DNA from: JAQUGA01 sp964521105
Lineage (GTDB): Bacteria; Bacteroidota; Bacteroidia; Bacteroidales; WCHB1-69
Reading direction: 5' to 3'
DNA: 8,854 bases
Assembly (NCBI GenBank): GCA_964521105.1
Contig: CAZFPO010000120.1
Span: 1-8,854 of the forward strand
Shown here: positions 1-6,158 of the stretch, piece by piece
Layout: every line of letters begins with the position of its first letter
Numbering within the stretch: position 1 is the stretch's first letter
The notes under the pieces: model-generated
Told to the model about the DNA's origin: nothing
Databases searched by the model: none
What the model saw: the letters and a program-made list of their open reading frames with translations, nothing else
Position numbers and translations under genes: made by a program

Positions 1-1195
1 TTTTTGTCATTGTTGTTGTGTATGTTTGCCACTGACTTCCATCCCAAAAATGAGTACCAGCAATCAGAGTAACATCATAAGTCCCTGCATTTGTATATGA
101 ATGTATCGGATTTTGCAATGTACTTATTCCACCATCACCAAAATCCCACCTAAAATAATTAAAATCATAATCGGTATTTTCACAAAATTGAATATTCCCA
201 AACTGAGCATCTTGATTTATACAAATTGGATTAGGAACATCAAAATCAGTAAATAATTTTACAGGGATTGAAATTGTGCTGTTTTTAGCACCACACATAT
301 TTTCGGCATGGTAAGAAAAATCTATATGATTAAATGACGCAAAGTAACAATTTGGTTGCCCCCAAGCAGGTATACCACTACTACTATATGTCCAAGAAGT
401 GGCATACTGAGATGTTGCAGACGGTTGACAAATAATTTCATTATCACAAACGTAATCGGGCGTATTTTCGATTGTAATATTTCCCGGAACACCTAAGACT
501 ACAAATGTGCCAAATAATCGAGTTAATATATTGTTTCCAAAATAACGAGTAAATTGATAATGATATTCACCAGGTGTTGTGAATGTTTTAGTAAAGTTTA
601 AACATTGAATATAGGGTGCACCGCAATTATATGATTGATATATAATACTACTATTTGCAAATTGGAATTCATATCTATATTGACTCAAATCTTCATCGTT
701 CGCGAAAATAAAATGATATGGACTTAGTGCACATAAAGTTACATCATCAACAAAACCTCCACATGGTGGAGGATAACCACAGCCAAAATCATATTGAACA
801 TAATAGGTAGAATTTACACCTTCAATAATCATAGTAGGATCTTCAGCTTTATCAAATAACATAAATGAATTCACTAAAGTGTTTGTATTTCTAATAATTT
901 TAATAAAATATGAAGTGTCTTTGGCAAAAGTTAAATTTGAAAAATCAGTTCTTTCTTCAATAAAAGCCAAATTATTACAAATCCCTTCATATATCATAAA
1001 CGACTGTGCACCAACAACCTCATTCGTATCCAAAGCTCCTAATATTAAATTTACAGTATCACCATTACCATTAAATTTTACCCAAAAAACGGTATCATTC
1101 AAGTTAATATAATTTGCACTATCACTATAAACTTGCAAAGCAGTTGAACAAGAACTTTGTCCAATTGCTGTTGTTTTTAAAAACATAAAAAACAT
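1..1195 (-). CDS. Secreted PKD-domain surface protein, 3' end cut by window edge
   Basis: An open frame runs without a stop from about 1195 to the left edge (398 codons visible; the C-terminus is missing). The N-terminus has a hydrophobic signal-peptide core (LLVFLMFFMFL, then KTTAIGQSSC), with likely cleavage after AIGQ. Further on, codons from about 260 down to 45 encode a PKD domain with the typical WDFGDGG motif (around 130-148), followed by NPIHSYTNAGTYDVTL. Several cysteines are spread along the exported part. Such proteins in Bacteroidetes are usually cell-surface or secreted, often through the type IX system, but the C-terminal sorting domain that would prove this lies outside the window. 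The start is uncertain. ATG1195 and ATG1186 both fall inside the hydrophobic core and would remove the positively charged N-region (KASFK). The frame stays open upstream to a stop at 1307-1309, through a (CA)10 repeat, with only GTG (1282, 1285) or TTG (1288) starts. The product is certain as a class; its exact role is unknown. Confidence 0.85.
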   Translation of the reverse strand, partial: MFFMFLKTTAIGQSSCSTALQVYSDSANYINLNDTVFWVKFNGNGDTVNLILGALDTNEVVGAQSFMIYEGICNNLAFIEERTDFSNLTFAKDTSYFIKIIRNTNTLVNSFMLFDKAEDPTMIIEGVNSTYYVQYDFGCGYPPPCGGFVDDVTLCALSPYHFIFANDEDLSQYRYEFQFANSSIIYQSYNCGAPYIQCLNFTKTFTTPGEYHYQFTRYFGNNILTRLFGTFVVLGVPGNITIENTPDYVCDNEIICQPSATSQYATSWTYSSSGIPAWGQPNCYFASFNHIDFSYHAENMCGAKNSTISIPVKLFTDFDVPNPICINQDAQFGNIQFCENTDYDFNYFRWDFGDGGISTLQNPIHSYTNAGTYDVTLIAGTHFWDGSQWQTYTTTMTK

Positions 1196-1234
1196 TAAAA
1201 AAACAAGTAACGTCTTAAAACTGGCTTTGCCGTA

Positions 1235-1254
1235 TGTGTGTGTGTGTGTGTGTG
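1235..1254. repeat. (TG)10/(CA)10 dinucleotide microsatellite
   Basis: Ten exact TG units on the plus strand (CA on the minus strand) lie between the palindrome at 1257-1283 and the signal-peptide codons of the minus-strand PKD gene. Tracts of this type change length by slipped-strand mispairing. This one sits between the only good promoter/ATG and the secreted coding frame, so each 2-bp change shifts which upstream start is joined to the gene. Confidence 0.9.
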
Positions 1255-1256
1255 TT

Positions 1257-1283
1257 GGTTGTCGAGCGTAGTCGAAACACACC
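1257..1283. repeat. Small imperfect palindrome around TCGA-GCGTAG-TCGA
   Basis: The core TCGA (1262-1265), spacer GCGTAG, TCGA (1272-1275) is flanked by GGTTG on one side and AAACACACC on the other, giving an imperfect hairpin. GC-richer palindromes centred on TCGA occur as dispersed intergenic repeats in many Bacteroidetes genomes. That this is one of them is inference from pattern; a second element with a similar layout (GGTG...CTCTCGA...CACC) is at 4531-4555. Here the element lies inside the open frame upstream of the PKD gene. Confidence 0.5.
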
Positions 1284-1350
1284 ACCAACTTTACTTTTGA
1301 ATTGGTTCAAGTTCATCATAACTAAAAAAATTTGGTTTAAATAATGCTTA

Positions 1351-1381
1351 CAAATATACAACAAAATTAAACCTTTGTCAA
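1351..1381 (-). promoter_or_regulatory. Predicted Bacteroidetes housekeeping promoter for the PKD gene
   Basis: Reading the minus strand, a -33-type TTG (1381-1379) is followed after 20 nt by TATATTTG (1358-1351), an exact match to the Bacteroidetes -7 consensus TAnnTTTG at the expected spacing. Transcription would start near 1344, about 25 nt before the ATG at 1319 and about 150 nt before ATG1195. This makes ATG1319 the best-placed translation start. Confidence 0.55.
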
Positions 1382-1483
1382 TAGTTAGATGTAATTTTAT
1401 TGTTACTTGAAAGTTAATTATTTGCACTATTTCTATTTTGTAAAATATTTTATTAATACAAACAGAAAGTCAAATATTGTTCA

Positions 1484-1577
1484 AACCCAAAATCAGCGAA
1501 AGAATCGCAAAAACGATTATATATTTTTAAATTAAGTAGTTCGATTTTTTCATCTATCCAATTTATTAATTTGGGTT
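1484..1577. other. Divergent intergenic stretch with weak inverted repeats
   Basis: This is the AT-rich region between the divergent PKD gene and the 1677 gene. It has no open frame worth calling. AACCCAAA (1484-1491) and TTTGGGTT (1570-1577) form an 8-bp inverted repeat 78 bp apart, and between them lies a short GCGA-N5-TCGC hairpin (1496-1508). These could be operator or structural elements, but in DNA this AT-rich short repeats arise easily by chance. Confidence 0.25.
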
Positions 1578-1649
1578 AAGCATAACTTGAAATATCATAA
1601 AAAAATTAGAAGCAAAAATCAACTAACGATAAAGTTTTGAAAAAAACAG

Positions 1650-1657
1650 TACTTTTG
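1650..1657 (+). promoter_or_regulatory. Possible -7 box for the 1677 gene
   Basis: TACTTTTG matches TAnnTTTG exactly and lies 19 bp before the ATG at 1677, giving a very short leader of about 13 nt. No TTG is visible at the expected -33 distance (about 1628), so the call rests on the -7 box alone. Confidence 0.4.
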
Positions 1658-1676
1658 GGAATTAAAAATTAACGAA

Positions 1677-3227
1677 ATGAAAAAAGTCTTGCTTTTATTA
1701 AGCATTATTCTTTTTGGATTATCATCATCTATGCTATTTGCCCAATCGGCGAATACTCCGTTTCGCTTTGAAATGGAAGCCGAAGAAGGCGTTTATCCGT
1801 ATGAAGTAATTTCGTTAGGTAAAAATGGTTTTTTAGTATATTACGAATCCGAAATAATTTCGCGAAGTACGGCACACTGGTCATTTATAAAATTTGATAC
1901 ATATTTTAAAAAAATCTGGAAAAAAGACGCGGTATTATATCGCGATTTAGAGCCCGTTAAACAATATTCCGACTCTTCGAATGTAGGTATACTTTTTAAC
2001 TATCAAGGAAAGAAAAAACCCGAATATATCAACCAATTAGTATGCATAAATTTAATGGACACTTCTGTTTTCACTTTTACTATACCTATATCCGAAATTT
2101 CTTTACCAAATCAGCTAATTGTTACAAACAAATACTGCTATTTGTCTATACTTTATAAAGACAATGAAATTCTGTATCAGTTAAATCGCGAAAATCAGAA
2201 ATTCACTAAACTAAGTTCCTCCGAAACCAAAGAACAAACTATAGGTTTTTTACAAAAACACGCCACATTGCCCGAAGGAGTAGTTTGTGGAATAATTAAC
2301 AACATATCCCGAAAAAGCAATCAAATCGATATTATTTCCTACGATTCTTCGGGTTTAATTATGAATCAATATGTGATACCGGCTCAATCGAACTATTTTT
2401 ATAATACGTGTGAATATATTGAAACAGGTAAAGACAGCGTTTTAATAATTGGAAATTACCTGAATTCATCCGAACGTCCAAACATAATTGGAGGCAGTGA
2501 AGATAAAAACACGGGTATTTATGTAGCCGTAGTTCGAGGTAAAGTGGTTGAGAAAATTAAATTTTATAATTTTTCACGCTTTGAAAATATCTACAAATAC
2601 TTAACTGATAAAGACTTACAACGAATTCGTAAAAAAATTGGCGAAGACGATGACACTCAACCGGGTTACTCTTTAAATTTAAGTTTACTTACGCAAACGC
2701 CCAAACTTCATGACTCCGTTATTATTGTTATGAACGAAGCTTATTATGCCGAATATCGAACTGAAGAAAATCTATCGTACGATTATTACGGTAGACCTTT
2801 CCCTACAAATCGAACGGTTTTTGATGGCTATCGTTATACGAATGGAATTGTTTGTGGAATTTCGAAAAATGGTGATTTGCTTTGGGACAATAATTTTGCG
2901 TTAAATAACATTTTAACCTATCAATTAAAACCTCGAATTTCGTATTTTATCGATTCAAACGACCTTGTAATGGCGTATAATCATAATGGCGAAATAGTGA
3001 GCATGATAATTCAAGGAAATAAAATTACCCAAGCTGCCGAATATTCGAAGGTTGAAACCTTATCCCCTTCCGATTTCGTACTTGAAAATGAAAAATCGGA
3101 TATAATTTATTGGTATCAAAATTATTTTCTTTCATACGGTTATCAGACCATTCGTAACACTCAAAAACGAGGAAGAAGTAGAGTAAATGTTTTTTACTTA
3201 ACAAAAATGGTTTACGAATACCAATAA
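1677..3227 (+). CDS. Exported protein of unknown function (516 aa)
   Basis: I do not recognise a named domain. The first 23 residues are a clear signal peptide: MKK, then a leucine-rich core, ending SSMLFAQ, with cleavage expected after FAQ. The rest is soluble-looking, with no further membrane span, so the protein is probably periplasmic or attached to the outer membrane. No lipobox cysteine follows the signal core. The body alternates short hydrophobic strands with polar turns (for example KNGDLLWD near residue 400, the kind of phrase seen in beta-propeller-like proteins), but no repeat is regular enough to claim a propeller. The C-terminus is rich in tyrosine and ends in VFYLTKMVYEYQ. The start is set by the signal peptide; there is no Shine-Dalgarno sequence. 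The gene lies 20 bp before the lipid kinase on the same strand, so the two are probably cotranscribed, though no functional link is evident. Confidence 0.85.
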   Translation: MKKVLLLLSIILFGLSSSMLFAQSANTPFRFEMEAEEGVYPYEVISLGKNGFLVYYESEIISRSTAHWSFIKFDTYFKKIWKKDAVLYRDLEPVKQYSDSSNVGILFNYQGKKKPEYINQLVCINLMDTSVFTFTIPISEISLPNQLIVTNKYCYLSILYKDNEILYQLNRENQKFTKLSSSETKEQTIGFLQKHATLPEGVVCGIINNISRKSNQIDIISYDSSGLIMNQYVIPAQSNYFYNTCEYIETGKDSVLIIGNYLNSSERPNIIGGSEDKNTGIYVAVVRGKVVEKIKFYNFSRFENIYKYLTDKDLQRIRKKIGEDDDTQPGYSLNLSLLTQTPKLHDSVIIVMNEAYYAEYRTEENLSYDYYGRPFPTNRTVFDGYRYTNGIVCGISKNGDLLWDNNFALNNILTYQLKPRISYFIDSNDLVMAYNHNGEIVSMIIQGNKITQAAEYSKVETLSPSDFVLENEKSDIIYWYQNYFLSYGYQTIRNTQKRGRSRVNVFYLTKMVYEYQ

Positions 3228-3247
3228 TATCAAACTCACTTTTTATA

Positions 3248-4186
3248 ATGGAATCTCAACAGTCGTTCTCAAACCTTTGGAATGTAATTATTAATCCTAC
3301 CACCTTAAAAGGAGCAAGCATAAAAAGCTGGAAAAAAATTGCTACTTCGCTGATATATGAAGGATGCGAATTTATTGAATGGACCACTAAAGAAAAAAAT
3401 AATGCCACTCGAATAACTGAAAAATTGTTACACGATGGAGTACGACAAATAATGATTGTGGGTGGCGATGGAACATTAAACGAAGTGGTTAATGGAGTTA
3501 TGCTCAGTGGCATTTCGCCCGAAGAAGTAGTTTTATGTCTAATCCCTTCAGGAACAGGTAACGATTGGGCGAGAAGTCATGGAATCAAACGAAATGCAAG
3601 CTTGATTTTAAAGTTGCTTAATCAGAAAAAAGTTGTCATGCATGATGTCGGTTTAGTTCGATCGATACGAAATTGTGATACAAATTCACGATATTTTATA
3701 AACATTGCAGGATTTGGATTTGATGCTTCGGTAATTAAACGGATACAAGAATCGAGAAAATACAAGGTTGGAAATGGTTTTATTTACATAAAAAACCTTC
3801 TCCTTACTCTTTTTAGATACAAGTCGGTTAATTGTGTCATAGAAATTGGAAATAAAACTATTGAAAAATCAATTTTCTCGATTGCAATCGGAATTTGCAA
3901 ATATAATGGCAATGGAATGAAGCAAGTACCTATGGCAAAATACGATGATGGATTGTTTGATATAATTATAATTGAACAGATGTCTGTTTTACAGATTCTT
4001 TCACAAATACCAAAGTTATTTAGTGGAAAACATATCAATCATCCAAAAGTGCATCATTATCAAGGCAATAGGATTAGAATTTTGTCAAAAGGACGTTTTT
4101 TTGCGGAAGTTGAGGGAGAACTTTTAAGCGAGGGTGTTTATGACATCGAAAACTGTAACGAAAAGATTGGTGTGCTAATTTGCTAA
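3248..4186 (+). CDS. Diacylglycerol kinase/YegS-family lipid kinase
   Basis: The 312-residue product has the normal length and layout of the DagK/YegS/BmrU lipid kinases, which phosphorylate diacylglycerol or related membrane lipids with ATP at the inner face of the cytoplasmic membrane. Visible motifs are the opening strand with IINPTTLKG (residues 14-22), the nucleotide-binding GGDGTLNEVVNG (72-83), IPSGTGNDWARS (99-110) and INIAGFGFDA in the second half. Near the end is AEVEGE (286-291), matching the family's DGE motif with Asp replaced by Glu. The true lipid substrate cannot be told from sequence. The last residues (VLIC) and the stop codon are encoded by the first units of an 8-bp tandem repeat, so the natural C-terminus may have been slightly changed by repeat growth. 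The gene follows the 1677 gene by 20 bp and is probably in the same transcript. Confidence 0.92.
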   Translation: MESQQSFSNLWNVIINPTTLKGASIKSWKKIATSLIYEGCEFIEWTTKEKNNATRITEKLLHDGVRQIMIVGGDGTLNEVVNGVMLSGISPEEVVLCLIPSGTGNDWARSHGIKRNASLILKLLNQKKVVMHDVGLVRSIRNCDTNSRYFINIAGFGFDASVIKRIQESRKYKVGNGFIYIKNLLLTLFRYKSVNCVIEIGNKTIEKSIFSIAIGICKYNGNGMKQVPMAKYDDGLFDIIIIEQMSVLQILSQIPKLFSGKHINHPKVHHYQGNRIRILSKGRFFAEVEGELLSEGVYDIENCNEKIGVLIC

Positions 4187-4299
4187 TTTGCTAATTTGCT
4201 AATTTGCTAATTTGCTAATTTGAAAATTTGAAAATTTGAAAATTTGAAGATTTGAAGATGTGATAATGTGATAATGTGATAATGTGATAATGTGATAAT
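4172..4299. repeat. Sixteen-unit 8-bp tandem repeat array
   Basis: Sixteen octamers follow one another with no phase break: GTGCTAAT x1, TTGCTAAT x5, TTGAAAAT x3, TTGAAGAT x2, GTGATAAT x5. All share the pattern KTGNNNAT, so the array looks like blocks of local duplication of slowly diverging units. The array begins inside the last codons of the lipid kinase and holds its stop codon. Most units carry TAA or TGA, and because 8 is not a multiple of 3 the stops rotate through the three forward frames. Confidence 0.9.
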
Positions 4300-4353
4300 G
4301 ATTCAATTTGCAATGTGCTAATTTGAAAATTTGAAGATGAGATGATTTGAAAA
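4300..4353. repeat. Degenerate continuation of the octamer array
   Basis: After a slightly broken stretch (GATTCAATTTGCAAT), the same units go on: GTGCTAAT, TTGAAAAT, TTGAAGAT, GAGATGAT and TTGAAAAG. The sequence then changes abruptly to GC-rich DNA. Confidence 0.75.
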
Positions 4354-4415
4354 GTGCGTTGCTCGCCCCTTCAGAGCTTGTCCGACTTTTGGCGGAGGTT
4401 TGGGGGGAGCGTGGA
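4354..4415. other. GC-rich island inside the octamer array
   Basis: About 60 bp with far higher GC than anything around it (for example GCTCGCCCC and GGTTTGGGGGGAGC) interrupts the AT-rich octamers. Octamer sequence resumes at once on the right (ATTAATTTGCTAAT). It has no open frame and no strong hairpin. It may be a dispersed repeat or a remnant of an insertion; nothing identifies it. Confidence 0.5.
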
Positions 4416-4520
4416 TTAATTTGCTAATGTGCTAATTTTAAAATTTGAAGATGAGATGATTTGAAGATTTGAGAATGTGTTAATGTGTTAATTTGCTAAT
4501 TTGAAGATGAGTTGATTGGA
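4416..4520. repeat. Second octamer block
   Basis: Units of the same family resume after the GC-rich island: TTGCTAAT, GTGCTAAT, TTGAAGAT, GAGATGAT, TTGAAGAT, GTGTTAAT and others, ending near GAGTTGATTGGATG. They are more mixed than in the first block. The series TTGAAGAT-GAGATGAT-TTGAA appears in both blocks, suggesting a longer composite unit was copied. Confidence 0.7.
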
Positions 4521-4530
4521 TGAAAAAAAA

Positions 4531-4555
4531 GGTGGCTGAGGCTCTCGAAGACACC
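4531..4555. repeat. Imperfect palindrome, REP-like
   Basis: GGTG (4531-4534) pairs with CACC (4552-4555), CT with AG inside it, and a GAGGCTCTCGA centre closes the hairpin. It follows a run of eight A and is again embedded in octamer repeats. Its layout (GGTGGCTGAG...TCGA...CACC) resembles dispersed palindromes of Bacteroidetes genomes and, loosely, the element at 1257-1283. The family assignment is inference. Confidence 0.45.
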
Positions 4556-4605
4556 TTGAAAATGTGCTAATTTGCTTATTTGAAGATGAGTTGATGAAGA
4601 TTATA
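4556..4605. repeat. Third, short octamer block
   Basis: A few more units (GTGCTAAT, TTGCTTAT, TTGAAGAT, GAGTTGAT) end the repeat region. The following sequence up to 4636 is unremarkable AT-rich DNA. Confidence 0.6.
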
Positions 4606-4636
4606 GGAAGTAAAGTATGTCCGCCATTTAATAATT

Positions 4637-4676
4637 TTAAAGCCCTAAAAATTTAATAAAACAATTAGGGCTTTAA
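4637..4676 (-). terminator. Strong hairpin ending the sulfur operon
   Basis: TTAAAGCCCTAA (4637-4648) and TTAGGGCTTTAA (4665-4676) form a perfect 12-bp stem with a 16-nt AT-rich loop, beginning 26 bp after the stop codon of the last operon gene. On the minus strand it is followed by AAAATTATT rather than a clean U-run, so intrinsic termination is likely but perhaps not complete. The stem is symmetric and could also stop transcription coming from the lipid kinase side. Confidence 0.75.
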
Positions 4677-4702
4677 CAATAAACATTAAAAACTTTAATC
4701 GA

Positions 4703-5206
4703 TTACGTGAAAATTATTTGAGTTTGTAAACCACCACATTTTTCGTAGAAATCGCCAATAGTTAACACACCTAAAACATCGTCGTGAAGATCTGCTTTAG
4801 TTAGTTTAAACATATCCATTGCAAGTTTGCATGCATAAATTTCGCCACCGCCAGCAGTAATCATTTCAATAAATTCATCTACAGTTGGTATGTCAAGTTT
4901 TTCCATTTGGCTTTTCATCATTGCTGATACTCCAGCTTCAACACCTGGCAACATTCCTAAAAGTGAAGGGAATGGCAATCCACCGGGCATACGCATAGCA
5001 GGATTTCCGACAGTAGCCGTATGTAGTTTTTTCATTTGTTTTTTAGTAATAGCATCTAAGCCAAAGAAAGTAAAAAACACTTTCGTTTCAATACCTTCCA
5101 TAACTGCACCATTAGCCATAACTAATGTTGCATAAACATCTTCGATGCTTCCTTTTGCACAAATGATGCACACTTTTTTTAAAGGAAATTCTTCTTTTGT
5201 ACTCAT
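4703..5206 (-). CDS. DsrE2-like protein (DsrE/DsrF/DrsH-like family)
   Basis: The 167-residue product fits the DsrE2 group of sulfur-relay proteins, small cytoplasmic or membrane-associated proteins thought to carry persulfide sulfur between TusA-, rhodanese- or DsrC-type partners. Recognisable parts are the first strand with CAKGSIEDVYATLVMANGA (16-34), then METKV-like GIETKVFFTFFGL (38-50), a central PGGLPFPSLLGMLPGV region (74-89), and IYACKLAMDMF (123-133). Cys126 in the last motif is the expected sulfur-binding cysteine. Three other cysteines are present: Cys13 and Cys16, which form a CIIC (CxxC) pair in the first strand, and Cys157. It is the last gene of the operon, 18 bp after the DsrC/TusE-like gene, and the hairpin at 4637-4676 follows it. 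The family call is firm; the exact sulfur partner is inferred from gene order. Confidence 0.88.
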   Translation of the reverse strand: MSTKEEFPLKKVCIICAKGSIEDVYATLVMANGAVMEGIETKVFFTFFGLDAITKKQMKKLHTATVGNPAMRMPGGLPFPSLLGMLPGVEAGVSAMMKSQMEKLDIPTVDEFIEMITAGGGEIYACKLAMDMFKLTKADLHDDVLGVLTIGDFYEKCGGLQTQIIFT

Positions 5207-5224
5207 AATTTTTTGTTTTAAAAA

Positions 5225-5536
5225 TTAAACACAACTAGCTGGTTTTGGAATACCCGCAATTTTTGAAGCTAATTTTAAAGGTGCTCCCGGAAACAACTCG
5301 TAAAACCCTTTAATATCAACAATGCTAGATTTTCCTATTGCTCGTATAGTAAGACCTTCGCCTTTTAGCGCTCTTTCTCTAATAAATTCAATTACTTGAA
5401 AATGTTTATCCGTTATGTTTAAATCTAACTCTTTTGCAATTTCAATTGCAATATCTTTATTCCATTGGTTTGCATTCGTCATGTAACCTTCTTCGGTAAC
5501 ATCAACCGCTACACCTGCATAAGTTTTTTGTGCCAT
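5225..5536 (-). CDS. TusE/DsrC/DsvC-family sulfur carrier with a single cysteine
   Basis: The 103-residue protein has the full DsrC/TusE fold signature, including W25 in GYMTNANQWNKDIA, the central HFQVIEFIRE helix (45-54), and the C-terminal arm GIPKPASCV. Family members carry sulfur on the penultimate cysteine (CysA), here Cys102. True DsrC also has CysB eleven residues earlier (usually in AC-K/R-IAG), with which CysA makes a disulfide or trisulfide for DsrAB and DsrMKJOP. Here that position is Ser91 (LASKIAG), so the protein is of the TusE type in this respect and should act as a persulfide carrier rather than a two-cysteine redox switch. TusE normally serves tRNA 2-thiouridine synthesis with TusBCD, but the neighbours here (SQR-like, DUF1641, DsrE2-like) point to oxidation or handling of inorganic sulfur. 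It starts 32 bp after the DUF1641 gene. There is no other cysteine in the protein. Confidence 0.9.
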   Translation of the reverse strand: MAQKTYAGVAVDVTEEGYMTNANQWNKDIAIEIAKELDLNITDKHFQVIEFIRERALKGEGLTIRAIGKSSIVDIKGFYELFPGAPLKLASKIAGIPKPASCV

Positions 5537-5568
5537 AATATTATTTTTATTAGTTACTATTAATTTTA

Positions 5569-6150
5569 TTATTTTGTTTTGCTGATTTCTTTTGCAATTC
5601 GCAAAATAAAGCCTAAGCTTTGTCTTACTTCGGGTTTGTTAATTTCTCGCATTAGTCCAAAAAGCGACTTTTTATCAAGATTTTCATCGGGTTTTACCGA
5701 TGCAATAGCATTGGTAAATAAAGTCAAGTTTTTAGCAAATTGAGGATTTGAAAGGTCGTTACCAATTTTTTTAAGTGCGTCAATAGTGCCATTTTCTTCA
5801 AGTTTTTGAAATTGATGTGTAATATCAATAAAAACTTCCAATACAATTGGGCTAACATCTTTAACCAAGTCGTTAGCACTTTCGAGCATATCGAGCATTG
5901 AATTTAAAGTAGGAATTGATTTGATTAATTTAAATAACATTCCTTGAAAAGCTTCACCATCAAATGTAACACTTTGATGTTCAAATTGGTCAACTGTTGA
6001 TTTAAAAATCTCGGTACCAACTCTCGAAACATCATCTACTAAATCCTCAATAACCATTGAGCTTCTTCGCTGTTCCTCGACATATCCTAACAGAAGGTCT
6101 AATTTCTGATTAAGGACATCAATTTGTTTTTGTAATTCTATATTTTCCAT
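5569..6150 (-). CDS. DUF1641 domain-containing protein
   Basis: This 193-residue, mostly helical protein of unknown function has a charged N-terminal segment (about residues 3-30, IELQKQIDVLNQKLDLLLGY) with coiled-coil-like heptads. Its C-terminal motif, SLFGLMREINKPEVRQSLGFILRIAKEI, is typical of DUF1641 (the YrhD/COG2427-type family). It has no signal peptide, no cysteine and no obvious catalytic residues. Genes of this family often lie beside SQR-like flavoproteins or formate dehydrogenases, and a helper or docking role for the redox enzyme is a reasonable inference. It begins 8 bp after the stop of the flavoprotein gene, so the two are surely cotranscribed and probably translationally coupled. 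Confidence 0.85.
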   Translation of the reverse strand: MENIELQKQIDVLNQKLDLLLGYVEEQRRSSMVIEDLVDDVSRVGTEIFKSTVDQFEHQSVTFDGEAFQGMLFKLIKSIPTLNSMLDMLESANDLVKDVSPIVLEVFIDITHQFQKLEENGTIDALKKIGNDLSNPQFAKNLTLFTNAIASVKPDENLDKKSLFGLMREINKPEVRQSLGFILRIAKEISKTK

Positions 6151-6158
6151 AATTAGCC

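Larger units (their letters stand above)
1215..1319 (-). other. Promoter-proximal short ORF, possible out-of-frame 5' end of the PKD gene
   Basis: A 34-codon frame starts at tandem ATGs (1319 and 1316) about 25 nt after the predicted transcription start. It reads across the palindrome at 1257-1283 and the (CA)10 repeat (encoding THTHTH) and stops at 1215-1217. That stop lies beside the codons of the PKD gene signal peptide but in another frame. The same frame is open further upstream to an ATG at 1427, which lies before the predicted promoter and is therefore unlikely. Eleven (or eight) CA units would fuse this frame to the signal peptide as ...THTYGKASFKTLLVFL.... It may be the switched-off 5' end of the gene, a leader ORF, or chance; it does not look like an independent protein. 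Confidence 0.35.

Noticed and set aside
879..1112. Plus-strand open frame of 77 codons
   Set aside because: It lies wholly inside the minus-strand PKD gene, which has clear domain motifs in the opposite frame; no promoter or recognisable protein.
3256..4038. Two minus-strand open frames (3256-3513, 3784-4038)
   Set aside because: Both are antisense to the lipid kinase, whose GGDGT and GTGND motifs make it the real gene.
4172..4605. CRISPR array
   Set aside because: The repeats are contiguous 8-bp units without spacers, and no cas gene is present.
4890..5135. Plus-strand open frame of 81 codons
   Set aside because: It is a shadow of the DsrE2-like gene on the other strand.
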